64,000 bases of DNA from positions 4,154,001 to 4,218,000 of the forward strand of contig JAPEIS010000001.1 of NCBI GenBank assembly GCA_029531795.1, written 5' to 3'. Shown piece by piece: positions 37,501-47,229 of the stretch; the first letter of the stretch is position 1; each line of letters opens with the position of its first letter. The notes under the pieces were generated by a model. The model had not been told where the DNA came from and did not search any database. It saw only the letters and a program-made list of their open reading frames with translations. Made by a program: the position numbers and the translations under genes. This stretch comes from Sclerotinia nivalis. Taxonomy: Eukaryota > Ascomycota > Leotiomycetes > Helotiales > Sclerotiniaceae.

Positions 37501-37600
37501 TATATTTTTCTTCGAAATATTCAATTACTGAATATAATTATAAGATTTATAATAAAGAGTTATTAACTATTATTAAATCAATAGAGGAATAACAATCAGA
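34560..37600 (+). pseudogene. Gypsy B gag-pol (knuckle, RT, RNase H)
   Basis: Near 34590 YYFCKQSGYRVADYKAK matches a CCHC knuckle whose ligands have become Tyr and Arg (CxxCxxxxHxxxxC to YxxCxxxxRxxxxY), as C-to-T/G-to-A mutation produces. In 36750-37150 stop-ridden frames give ARIYIKLNIIAAFNKLRI-like text (usual KxDLRxAYHxIRI), KTAFIIRFGLFKSLIMLFDL and YIIYLNNVFIYF (usual YLDDILIYS). Then [19 protein letters not shown] and [10 protein letters not shown] match the usual LGFANFYRRFI...S motif. The order and motifs are Ty3/Gypsy. The double Asn in place of Asp-Asp marks an inactive RT. Confidence 0.7.
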
Positions 37601-37999
37601 ATTATAAGAATCTCAACAGGAATTCGAAATCTTGATCAATTATAAGAATCTGGAATACTTTACAACAACGAAAGCATTAAATCAATATCAAGTACGATAA
37701 TCAGAGTTCCTATTTCAATACAACTTCCGAATTGTTTATCGATCAAGAACTAAAGCAATTCGGCCAAATACTTTGAGCTGTCGATAGGAGGATCGATCTG
37801 ATAACTTTGATCCTAACAACGAATATTTAAAAAACCGGGAGTGCATTGTTTTACCTACTGATAGATTCGATATAGACCTATATAAAGAATTTACAAGCGA
37901 TTTTTTGTTAACTATAATAGATTAAACAATATCATTTGAAAAAAAATCCATCAATAAACTCATTGATACAGTATATAACAAATCAGATATAGCCAAATA

Positions 38000-39761
38000 A
38001 TTAATATTAATAATCAAAGATTCCTTTACAATTAAATAATCAAAAGAATTTAGAAAAATCTTACGAATAGTTATATAAGATTACCATATTTACAATAATA
38101 AGATCTATTATTATGAAAAACTATGGATTCTGTTTAATAATAAACTAAAGATATAAATTTTATATAGAATATATTTGTCGGATCCTATTGATCATCCTGA
38201 TCGTATGAAGATTATTAACTTGATCTTTAGAAATTATTGATGACCACAAATACATCAAGAAATAGACGTTTATATTCAAGTTTATAAATTCTATATTCGA
38301 ACAAAATCCTCAAAATCATCCCCCTCAGGATTCCTGAAACCATTGTTTATTCCTTTCCGATTATAGTTAGATATTTCAATCGATTATATTACATTTTTGC
38401 TAGATTGTAAATATTATAATTCAATATACAAATACATATTAATAATTGTTTGTAGATTAATAAAAATAAAGTATTTTATAGATATAAGATCTCTAACAAC
38501 AGAAGAATTGGTTAATACTTTCATCAACTGTATTTATATATTACATAGTCTACCGGAAAATGTTATTTCAGATTGAGGAATACAATTCGTACCGGGATTC
38601 TGGATATAACTTTCTAAACGATTGGGAGTAATCTTTAAATACAGTTTAGTGTTTCATCTGCAGATAGATAGCTAAATAGAATGGATCAATTCAATTCTAG
38701 AATAGTATTTGTGTGTATTTATAAACTTTTATCAGGATGATTAGATAGAGTAATTATTGTTGACAAAATTTACTTTAAACAATTTGATTTTTAAATAATA
38801 AACTGTTCATTGTTTTTTACGAATTACGGTTTTAATTTATAATTGGATATAGAATCTAATAAACTTTGTTTTTTAGATATAACAATAACTCAAAAATACG
38901 AATTCTTTAAGAGAAATAAAACAATCAATAGAATAGAATGTATCCTAAATCAATTCAGAATATTTACAAAACAATTTATTGTAATCTATGAAGAATATAC
39001 AAATCGGAACAAATCAGATTCGCTGTGATATACAAAAAAACAAAAAGTATATATGAATACGAAAAATATAAAGATATCTCGTAAAACAAAAAAGTTTGAT
39101 AATAAATAGATCGGATTATATGAAATAATAAAGGTTTATCTGTATGTTTGCTTGATCGAGTTATTAGAAAATATATGAATTTTCCTAATATTCTATTATT
39201 CGTTGTTAAAATCAGTATATCCAAAATTTTATTTTCTAGGATAAACTTTAATTAACGAATCGGAATCGAAAACTATAAAAGACAGAATCCTCGAAAGAGA
39301 AGACAAAAAGGAAGAACCAATTCAGAAATGAGTATTTGAAAATATACTTGATAATTATAATAAAGATAACTATCATTATAAAATCAAATGAAGACATTAT
39401 ATATCAATCTAGCAATCAATATCAGATCTAAAAAGGTAATAAGAAGATTATGATCGATTATCATTGTTTATACTCCGAGAAACCTGGATTACTATTATGG
39501 ATCTTGGATCATCTAGACGCTACAATATTATTGCCAGTTTCAACTCCTATAAAGATTTTACAACGATCAATAAGAAAGAAAATACAATTTGTTTGAATAG
39601 GAAAATAGTATTTCAAATTTTAAGATGGTTTTAAAATTTGAAAGGTGATCTCACAACTCAAGAATTTAGAGTGTCTGAATAAGATTTTGTTTGAACGATT
39701 GTTTTTCAAAAAGGTTTTATCAATAATTTGAAGACAAACTAGACTTTGAGAAAGAAAATAC
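38000..39761 (+). pseudogene. Gypsy B integrase and possible chromodomain
   Basis: Near 38200-38260 a remnant of the zinc-binding region precedes a decayed integrase core. At about 39310-39430 the frame reads VFENILDNYNKDNYHYKIK, stop, RHYIS. This resembles a chromodomain (V-EILD...YKVKWxGY). Chromodomain-bearing Gypsy elements (chromoviruses) target heterochromatin, but targeting here is inferred only from family. Confidence 0.45.
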
Positions 39762-39907
39762 TATCACGAATTCGTAATCTGTTCCTAGCTAGTCTGCATA
39801 ATTGCCTAAGGCACCCATCCCCTATATAGTCGGCGCTCTTTCTAGCACCTTCTTCCTTCTTCGTAGAATATCATTATATCTTAAAACACCCTACCACCAC
39901 CGTGATA
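39762..39907 (+). repeat. Gypsy B 3' LTR
   Basis: 146 bp, less mutated than the 5' LTR over its right third (ACACCCTACCACCACCGTG). Confidence 0.85.
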
Positions 39908-39912
39908 GATAT
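39908..39912. repeat. Gypsy B target-site duplication, right
   Basis: GATAT; LINE C sequence resumes directly (GATATAAACC...). Confidence 0.85.
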
Positions 39913-40243
39913 AAACCTTTTGAAATCCTTAGCTATTTGTTCTTTCGAATAATCGAGAGAACTATTGATTTTGATTTCTATAATAATATATAATTCTTTG
40001 TTTCTTTAAGGGAAAAGTGTAATTGGACTAATATATTCGGCTTTTGGAAAAACTAAAATAATTCTTGAAAACCTTGATTCAGTAATTCTGATACCAACTT
40101 TAGTTAGGATATTTTTGGCTCGGGTTCGAAAGGGGTATTTAGGGTTGAATCGAATTATTCGGGCTGCGAAGCTTTGGGATATCAGATTGAGTTCAATCTC
40201 AAAAGACATCAGATTTGATTTTTTGTATAAGATAGTAGAATTA
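39913..40243 (-). pseudogene. LINE C ORF2, segment between Gypsy B and MITE
   Basis: The minus-strand frame 40209-40006 reads MSFEIELNLISQSFAARI, matching MPPEIELNLISQNFAARTAQ of LINE 1b (about 6000-6060), followed by AKNILTKVGIRITESRFSRI. It contains no stop in this part. Confidence 0.8.
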
Positions 40244-40368
40244 CATCTGCAAAATATTTATAAAGACAACGATAGAGTATTTCGCTAATTTGGCTAATAT
40301 ACGCTAATCGGGACAATAGCGGGACAATAGGTTTAAGGCCTCGACAAAAGCTTGACAATAGCTATAAT

Positions 40369-40533
40369 AGGTTTTTATATATGAATAAAATCAGGATAAT
40401 AGTGATGATATATTTTTATATATGAATAAAATCAGGATAATAGTGATAATATATTTTTATATATGAATAAAATCAGGATAATAGTAATGATATATTTTTA
40501 TATATAAATAAAATCAGAATAATAGTGATAATA
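40369..40533. repeat. 41-bp tandem repeat inside the MITE, 4 units
   Basis: ATGAATAAAATCAGGATAAT recurs at 40381, 40422, 40463 and (as ATAAATAAAATCAGAATAAT) 40504, a spacing of exactly 41 bp. Confidence 0.9.
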
Positions 40534-40544
40534 TATTAATAATT

Positions 40545-40752
40545 TTCTTTTCATTCTTTTCATTCTTTTCATTCTTTTCATTCTTTTTATTTTTTTTATT
40601 TTTTTTATTTTTTTTATTTTTTTCATTCTTTTTATTCTTTTCATTCTTTTCATTCTTTTCATTCTTTTCATTCTTTTCATTCTTTTCATTCTTTTCATTC
40701 TTTTCATTCTTTTCATTCTTTTCATTCTTTTTATTCTTTTTATTCTTTTCAT
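40545..40752. repeat. 9-bp minisatellite (CATTCTTTT)n inside the MITE
   Basis: More than 20 units of CATTCTTTT with a central variant block rich in TTTTTTTATT. The Met-Lys-Arg repeat on the minus strand is a translation artefact of the 9-bp period. Confidence 0.9.
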
Positions 40753-41254
40753 TATAATCATTTTTATCGTACTCGGTGTTATCGGGCAGTGATAGTTCTA
40801 TAGTTCGGTGGTGGGGTGATTGATGAGAGATTCCAAAAAAAATTAAATTCGATAAAGTAAATAATTAATATAATAATTAGTATAATAGTTAATATAAATA
40901 ATAATAAATGATAATCCAATTGAAATAAATAATATTCAAATAATTCGAATTCCTTTTTTTTTTTATAAAAAAATTCATCGGAATAATATCGGGAAAATAT
41001 CGGGACAATATCAGGACAACAGGGATAATAGAGATAATAGACTTATATAATATAACAATAAGAATAATAGATTTATATAATATGATAATAGAGATAATAG
41101 ACTTATATGATGTAATATCAGGGACAATAAACTTATATAATAGGATAACAATGACAAAAAAATCGATCTACGATTTTTTTTTAAGACAAACAGAATAATA
41201 GGGACAATAGCTAGCTATTATTACTAATAGAGTTTCAAATATTTTGCAGATGTA

Positions 41255-43782
41255 GTTGTACAGAATATAGAAAGGATTGCTCGAGTATTAATTAATACAA
41301 TCTTATTCAAAAGTTTCAAATATCTATCCATTTAATTCAAAGTTATAAAGTTTAGATCTCGTTTTCTAGTTCGACTAGACCATCAGGTTTCGACTGCAAA
41401 ATAGTATTTCTTCAAAATACAAACGCTAATCGCTTTTTGAAGCAAAATTGATGGAATACCTCGAATTGTTCTTTCAAACGAATACAAAGCATTCGCAATT
41501 ATAAGAGTCTTAATTGTAAGGATTTGGATATAAAATTTGAAATTCAATTTTTTATTGAAATAGATTTCCAATTATCTCAACAGATCTGGTTTCTTCATTA
41601 TTGAAAGATTTTCTATAAGAATAATAGAGTTTTCGATATCTTTCTTGAAGTTTTTGAAAAAATATATTAGTTCAAACTTTTTAGGATCGAAAATGATCCC
41701 TTCAGATTTGCTTTAATCCAAAACCTTTAGCATTTCAGATTGTAATTGATTACAATTAGATTGTAAATTTGAAGAAAAAACTACTAATACAATATCATTT
41801 ACATATTCAAATCTTCGAATAGGATTGTCTAATCAAAACAAAAGGGCTATATAAAGTATAAAAAGAATAAACGAAATTGGGAAGCCTTATAGCAAATCAT
41901 ATCCAATACTAATATTGGGCTTTATTTCGTTATCAAACTAAATACAAACTAATCGATTTATCGAAAACAATTATATTTATCGAATTAGATTATTAAACTA
42001 TTCTTGTTCTCTAAATCAATAGACTAAATATTCTAGAAGAATAGTATCAAAAACACTTTTGATATTTATAATTAATAAAGTAGCTTTAGAATCTGAATTC
42101 AAAGTTATTTCTATATTATATATAAGGCAAATTGTAAGATCTATTGATGAATATAAAGAAAGCACTCCGAATTGTTATTTGGTTAGTATTTTGAGGATTA
42201 TAACAATCTAAGATATTTTTTTAGTGATCAAATATTCGAGGTCTTTTTTTAGTATCGAAAATAGAATTATTGATCTATAGGATCTGGGGTTCGTATAATC
42301 TGATTTGTTCGGTTTTGGAATGATAGTTATAATCGTTAATCGAAAGCATTCAGGATGATGATCTATTTCAAAGCATTTTTGAAAAAATTATAGAATGCTA
42401 GATTCAATTTGTAGTTATATTAATTGTAATATCTTGATTGGGATTTTGTTTATATCAGGAACTGTATTATCTGTATAGAGAATAACAATTTGGATATTTT
42501 AAATTGTAGTTTCAAGGAATAGAATAGAGCGAATAGAGATTATAAAAGAATCGAAAAGGATATTATCAATTTCAGCTGTATTTGTCAATAGATTATTGAT
42601 AAGTAGATCTTTTTTGACCTCAATAATTATAACAAAAAAGTAATCTAAAAGGTTTGTTAAAGGAGGGATTCGATATATTTTAATTGATTGATATCATTTT
42701 GTTATTTTAAAGATATCCTTTATTTCCTTAACTGAATCAAATTTAGATAACCAGAATTCCTTTTTCGTTTTCTTAATAATCTTTCGAAGATTCTATTTTG
42801 ATTCAGTAGAACTATTCGTTCGGTTTTTTTGAACAATTGTTCGATAAACTTCGTTCTATTATAATTGATTTGTATTTCGATTGAATGATTTTTGAGTTGA
42901 TCTTGTATATGCTAATTATATCAATTGAATGATATTCAAAGTTAGATTATCAAAATCAAAAGTTGTAGATAAAGATTGGAGATTTAGATTTATTAGGTTT
43001 TCTATTAATAGAATTGAAAAGAGTTTTTTATCAAATATATCAATTTGTAATCTTCGGATTGGATTTTGAGATTTTGTATTTCAATTCAAAGTTGTTAATA
43101 AGGATTTGTGATCGGAAATTGTATTAAGATGAGAAGCGAATATTGTATTAGTTGTATATGATTTTGAAAGGAATACAAAATCAAGAATACTATCCAAATT
43201 GTAAATAGTTTCATTAATTATAGAAAAAAGATTGAAAGAATGATTATCTAATTAATTTGTAAAAAGTTTTGTAAGGTTAGAATATGTAGAACAAAAGGGA
43301 TTTTATTTTATATAATGAAGATTCAAATTTCTTATAAGAAATATAGAATTAAAAAAGAAAGAAAGTAAACTAAATAAATCTTTTATTGTTTAGTTTTTAT
43401 TTTGATTGTTTTTAGAAGTATTGTAAATATTGATAATTATAAGAATAGAATTAGTTGTAGATTGAAGATATAGAAATAATAAATCCCAAAAGAAGAAAAT
43501 AAATCGAAGCTAATTAGTTTGAATATTTGTTTTTTTGTGAATATAAAATATTACTCGAGGATAGGTTTCTTAATTATCAAATGGTATGAAAGTTTTATAA
43601 ACTGAATGGGATTTAGTAATTCGGTATGAGATATTTGAGAATATATAAAGTTTTTGAATTAGAATTATATCAATACAAGAATCGTTAATTAAGGAAAGTG
43701 CTAATTCGTAAAAATTAGTATTTCTAACTATATTAGTTTATAAGATGATTAAGGATTTTGAAGATGTTTTTGGATTATATAT
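41255..43782 (-). pseudogene. LINE C ORF2, RT and endonuclease part
   Basis: The frame 41571-41383 (MEIYFNKKLNFKFYIQILTI) matches MGVYFDRELNFKPHIQVLST of LINE 1b just after its RT. RT and endonuclease homology continues to the ORF1/ORF2 junction near 43780, where the overlapping ATGTATAA of 1b has become ATATATAA: the ORF2 start codon is lost. Stops are dense. Confidence 0.75.
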
Positions 43783-45226
43783 TAAACAGAATCGGAAAAG
43801 AAATAGTTTTCAATATAATGAAATGATTGAAAAGATTGAAAGGGGATGAAGTTAGCAAGAATAGCATCTGGGTAATTCGAGTTGGGATTGAAAGAACAAT
43901 GAATTCTTCCATTGAAGAATCAGCTTTTGAAGCTTTAGAGCACTTTGTATTGATACAAGTTTTGATTCTAATTGCCTTTGATATTTTCTGAATAATTTGC
44001 TTTTTTGTTTCGGATTTGGAGCTTTTGATAGTAAGACAAAAAAGGTATCCAGGATTATTTGCTGGATAAGGTCTATTGTAATATAGATATCTTATTGAAT
44101 AATTATGAATTGTATTATATCTAATAGAATGATTTTTTTTTGTATATTTAGTTGTACTGCAGATTCAGCACTTTTCAGAACAAAAGCAAGTTCAAGTATT
44201 GTACTATTGAAAGTATCGAATGTATTGGATTATTTTGGGTTTGAAAACGATCCAAAAAGTATTAATTGTAGTTCCTAAAATCCGGAGATTCTTAAAAAGA
44301 ATTATATATTATAAAACTGAGAAGCTCAAAAACCAAATAGAATTATATAAATTGAATTCTTTGTTTTGTATAAATTTAATTATTTGAATCGTTTGTTGTT
44401 CTGTATTATCATTGATAATCTCGAATATAGTTTCCGATTCGATTGAAACGATGATCAATTATTGTAAATCTCCCAGAATTGTAATAGTTCGTAGAATATA
44501 ATTCAATCGATAAATAATCTATAATTGTTGTTATTCGATTTTGTATATTTCGAATACTTTTTCAATTGTATTTGAAAGGTTTTCCAAAGTTGTTAAATCC
44601 ATTAAAGAATTTGTATATAATACAAATTCAGTATTTATTATTTGAACTTCTTTAAAAAGTTTTGTATTAATTTTTAATTATCCTTTCAATATATTTAGTA
44701 TAGTAAAGGAATTAGCTTTTCGGATTGGATGATCGAATTCGATACAAACAAAAAGACGAATATCGATTTTGTTCAAAGTTTTAAATTGGGTTTTGGATTA
44801 GCTTTTAGCTTTTGATATTATAGATTATATAATTGAAATTACGGCTTTCTGAATATAGATAGAATCTTTAAGATATTGAATTGTAGTTTTTTGTTGTATA
44901 GGATTGGGATTTGATTGAGTAGGAAAAACAATAAAGGATTTGATAATTCGAGAAGGATATGATTTATTGATATATATATCGAAATGTTTGTTTATAACAA
45001 AAGAAATATCAATACAAAATGCAATCAAGGGTTTACAAAGTCGAGTAGAAAAAGCTCGAATTGCTTTGATATTAAGATATTTATTCCACAATAAAACAAT
45101 AAAATTAAAAATCTGTTGATCTTCATTTGCTCTATTAATAGTAGTTTTGATTGTATTGATCAAAGATTGAGAAAGGAAAGGAATCGAGAGAACGAAAGAC
45201 ATAGTGGTGAAAACGCATCTGTACAA
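43776..45226 (-). pseudogene. LINE C ORF1
   Basis: From 45226 a 133-codon frame is open. It contains MSFVLSIPFLSQSLINTI and HFDIYINKSYPSRIIKSFIV, homologous to MPSVPSTPSLSQAF and HFDVFINGFHSPRSIKP of LINE 1b. The zinc knuckles further on (about 44250-44000) are disrupted. Confidence 0.75.
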
Positions 45227-45353
45227 CGCCTACCGGAACTGAAAAGTTTCGTTTTTAAATCCTATGGATGATAAAAACGATCGATTGATCAATGAAACAC
45301 AATAATAAATACGTTTTTCGAAAAATTCAATTCTTCGATAATGTTATTGTTGT

Positions 45354-45413
45354 TATAAGATATAGAGAACTAGTACGGAAGCCTAATACTAGTGTGTATC
45401 ATATATTATAACA
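45354..45413 (-). repeat. Copia A 5' LTR, second part
   Basis: The LINE C target duplication (45354-45364) and then the last 49 nt of the LTR, ending ATAACA. Joined to 24514-24582 it gives 118 bp, equal to the left LTR. Confidence 0.82.
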
Positions 45414-45418
45414 AAGCT
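45414..45418. repeat. Copia A target-site duplication, right
   Basis: AAGCT, matching 19912-19916. Confidence 0.8.
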
Positions 45419-45915
45419 AATAGATTTATAATACTTTTCCTTTAATTATCTCTTTAGTTCTTTCTTTAATTCTTTTATTATTTCTTTCGAAATTATACTT
45501 ATTAAAAACTTAGAAATAGTTTTAGTTAGTATTACTATTGAATATAAATCTATAAATAATGAATATAAACTATTTCGTTTATTATATTCAAATCTCTTTA
45601 ACGATATTAAAAATCCTTTTATCTTTTGTAATATATATATATAGAATAATAAAAAAGATATTAATTTCAATGAACACTCTAATTTTAGATTCTCGATATT
45701 CTTTGTTTTAATAAAGTATTCAAGTTTTGTAATTAAACTACGAAAATATACATTATATAAAATGAATAGAAATAGCCGATTTGTTTGATGGATTATAGAT
45801 ATATTGAATGATAATCGAAGAGATTTTTATTGAAAGTATTCTAATTAGTTTAAATATCTTTTTGAACGAAATAATATCGATATATATTTGAATAATAGAT
45901 TTTTATAATTAAAAG
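45419..45915. other. AT-rich DNA, continuation of the Copia A target
   Basis: This sequence was contiguous with 19711-19916 before Copia A inserted. The minus frame 45670-45446 (74 codons, Ile/Lys/Leu-rich) looks like chance in AT-rich DNA. No recognised motif. Confidence 0.3.
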
Positions 45916-45920
45916 AAAAG

Positions 45921-46133
45921 TGTCACGGGGTCCCCGTATATGGTATACGGAGACCGCTCGGGTTCCGACCCATAGGAGTCGGACCTCGGATAAGTGTAGG
46001 CTAGCCCCGGTCGGGGCTAGCGCTACACATAAATGTATTTAAGGAACCGTTCCTTCTATAGAAACGTAGCTCTTCGAGCTACGTCTTATCAATAAAAGTG
46101 ATTTCTGTTATCCTGTCTGCTGTCTCCGTGATA
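45921..46133. mobile_element. Solo LTR, 213 bp, flanked by AAAAG
   Basis: TGTCACGGGGTCCCCG at the start, CTCCGTGATA at the end, and AAAAG at 45916-45920 and 46134-46138. It is GC-rich and little mutated within very AT-rich surroundings. It holds strong palindromes: GCTAGCCCC-GGT-CGGGGCTAGC (about 46002-46022) and ACGTAGCTC-TTC-GAGCTACGT (about 46065-46085). The terminal bases resemble those of Gypsy B (TATCACGGG.../...CCGTGATA), so a Ty3/Gypsy origin is likely. No internal region is present, so it probably arose by LTR-LTR recombination. Confidence 0.85.
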
Positions 46134-46138
46134 AAAAG

Positions 46139-46813
46139 CTTTATTGTATATTAATTAAAGAAATTCAACTCTTTAATATTAAAACGATTATTGTAGGATT
46201 TATAGTTAATTATATATCAGATTGATCTAAGATAGATTACAATGGTAATTTTTACAAAGATAATAAAGATTTGGAAGTTATAATTAACAAAAAAAATAAA
46301 AGAAGTATTGAGAATTCTAATAGTTTGTTAAAAAAACTATAAACAATATTATAATAGAAAAAAAAGAGAAAGGTATATGATTAATAGAAGTATTTTAAGT
46401 TTGAGTATTTTTGATGAAAAATATTTTATATAGATATAGTAATTAAAACTTCTAATTTATATATTTTGCAATAAAAGATTTGTTAGAATTACTCTTTTTT
46501 TATAATAATAATAATACTTTTTTATATATAAAACAATTTGTAATATTACTTAATATATATAATCTATATTAAATATAATATAACTTTCCTTTATAAAGGT
46601 ATTATAAGTTTTTTTATATATAATAATTCTAGAATAAATATAAACAATTTTATATATTATAATCATTTGATATATTTAATATACAAAACTATTATAAATA
46701 TATCAAAAATATTTATATATATAATATATCCTTTAATAGTAATAATACATCACTTTAATTATATTATTTATCTATTAAATTAGAAATAATTATTTAATAA
46801 GTAAAAAATAAAA
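46139..46813. other. Very AT-rich DNA, no gene
   Basis: Almost pure A/T with TATATA runs. A stretch near 46694-46712 (TATCAAAAATATTTATA) might be a degenerate left terminus of the MITE copy that follows. Nothing else recognised. Confidence 0.3.
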
Positions 46814-47026
46814 TAAGGAAAATTTTCGAGACAATATCAGAACAACAGATTTATATAATAAAACAATAAGGATAATAGATTTATATAATATAATAACAAA
46901 AATAATAAACTTATATAATAGAACAATAGTAACAAAAAAATCGATCTACGATTTTTAAAATAAATAGAATAATAAGAACAACAACCAGCTATTATCACTA
47001 ATAGAGTTTCAAATATTTTGCTGATA
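46814..47026. mobile_element. Second, partial copy of the MITE-like element
   Basis: Collinear with about 40985-41252 of the first copy: CGAGACAATATCAGAACAAC, ATTTATATAATA repeats, the hairpin AAAATCG-ATCTA-CGATTTT, CAGCTATTATCACTAATAG and the right terminus CAAATATTTTGCTGATA, followed by TA (47027-47028). The left half with the tandem repeats is absent or unrecognisable. Confidence 0.7.
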
Positions 47027-47229
47027 TACAATCTCAATCTATTATTAATCACATTAGTTCTATTATTTGAAGTTTATATAAAATAGTTTGATCAATTTTT
47101 ATTCTATTCCCCCTTGCAGTGTGCTATCGGGACGCATGTATCTCGATCTACCTCTTTCATACTATGTGTCTCTTTCTTCAAGTAACAATGGAAGACCTGT
47201 GTGCACCAATTTGAAAAGGGTATCTCTCT

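Larger units (their letters stand above)
33035..39907 (+). mobile_element. Gypsy B, plus strand, chromovirus-like, complete with LTRs
   Basis: LTRs 33035-33180 and 39762-39907, both 146 bp, with perfect terminal inverted repeats TATCACG/CGTGATA, flanked by GATAT. LTR differences are transitions. Inside, in order: a decayed gag knuckle (about 34590-34640), RT (36650-37150), RNase H (37300-37560), integrase (about 38000-38900) and a possible chromodomain (about 39310-39430). No frame longer than about 60 codons survives, so it is more decayed than its host LINE. Confidence 0.88.
40244..41252. mobile_element. MITE-like DNA element (1,009 bp), TIR CATCTGCAAAATATTT, TA target duplication
   Basis: Termini are CATCTGCAAAATATTT at 40244-40259 and its exact reverse complement AAATATTTTGCAGATG at 41237-41252. 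TA precedes (40242-40243) and follows (41253-41254), and the empty LINE 1b site has a single TA (GTTAGTTG orientation). TA duplication with short TIRs points to a Tc1/mariner-type non-autonomous element. There is no transposase frame. Inside are GGGACAATA words, four 41-bp repeats, a 9-bp minisatellite, an AT-rich stretch and a hairpin AAAAATCG-ATCTA-CGATTTTT near 41158-41180. A partial relative lies at 46814-47026. Confidence 0.8.
24583..45353 (-). mobile_element. LINE C, minus strand, full length, carrying three nested insertions
   Basis: The 3' end is at 24583 ((AC)n, hairpins) and the 5' end is at 45353. An 11-bp duplication TATAAGATATA flanks it (24572-24582 and 45354-45364). LINE sequence occupies 24583-24775, 31581-33034, 39913-40243 and 41255-45353, about 6.1 kb including a roughly 310-bp pentanucleotide expansion. 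The segments join collinearly with LINE copy 1b at each break once Copia B, Gypsy B and the MITE are removed. It is more decayed than copies 1a and 1b. Confidence 0.88.
19917..45413 (-). mobile_element. Copia A, minus strand, with a 20.8-kb nested insertion in its right LTR
   Basis: LTRs are 118 bp: left 19917-20034, right 24514-24582 joined to 45365-45413 once LINE C (24583-45353) and one copy of its duplication are removed. Both reconstructed LTRs have the same length and the element is flanked by AAGCT on both sides, which confirms the model. Without the nest the element is about 4.7 kb. The pol region on the minus strand has an integrase frame (22517-22960) and RT motifs (20300-21650); gag would be at 23000-24450. 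Left versus right LTR start is TGTTGGAAGGGCATTTAAG versus TATTAAAAAAATATTCAAA, which is mostly G-to-A change. Confidence 0.88.

Noticed and set aside
40369..40752. Possible CRISPR-like array
   Set aside because: Direct 41-bp and 9-bp repeats have no unique spacers, and this is fungal nuclear DNA inside a transposable element.
40498..40761. Met-Lys-Arg repeat ORF on the minus strand
   Set aside because: Produced by the 9-bp minisatellite within the MITE.
45446..45670. 74-codon Ile/Lys/Leu-rich minus frame
   Set aside because: Expected by chance in AT-rich DNA; no relation to the flanking elements could be seen.
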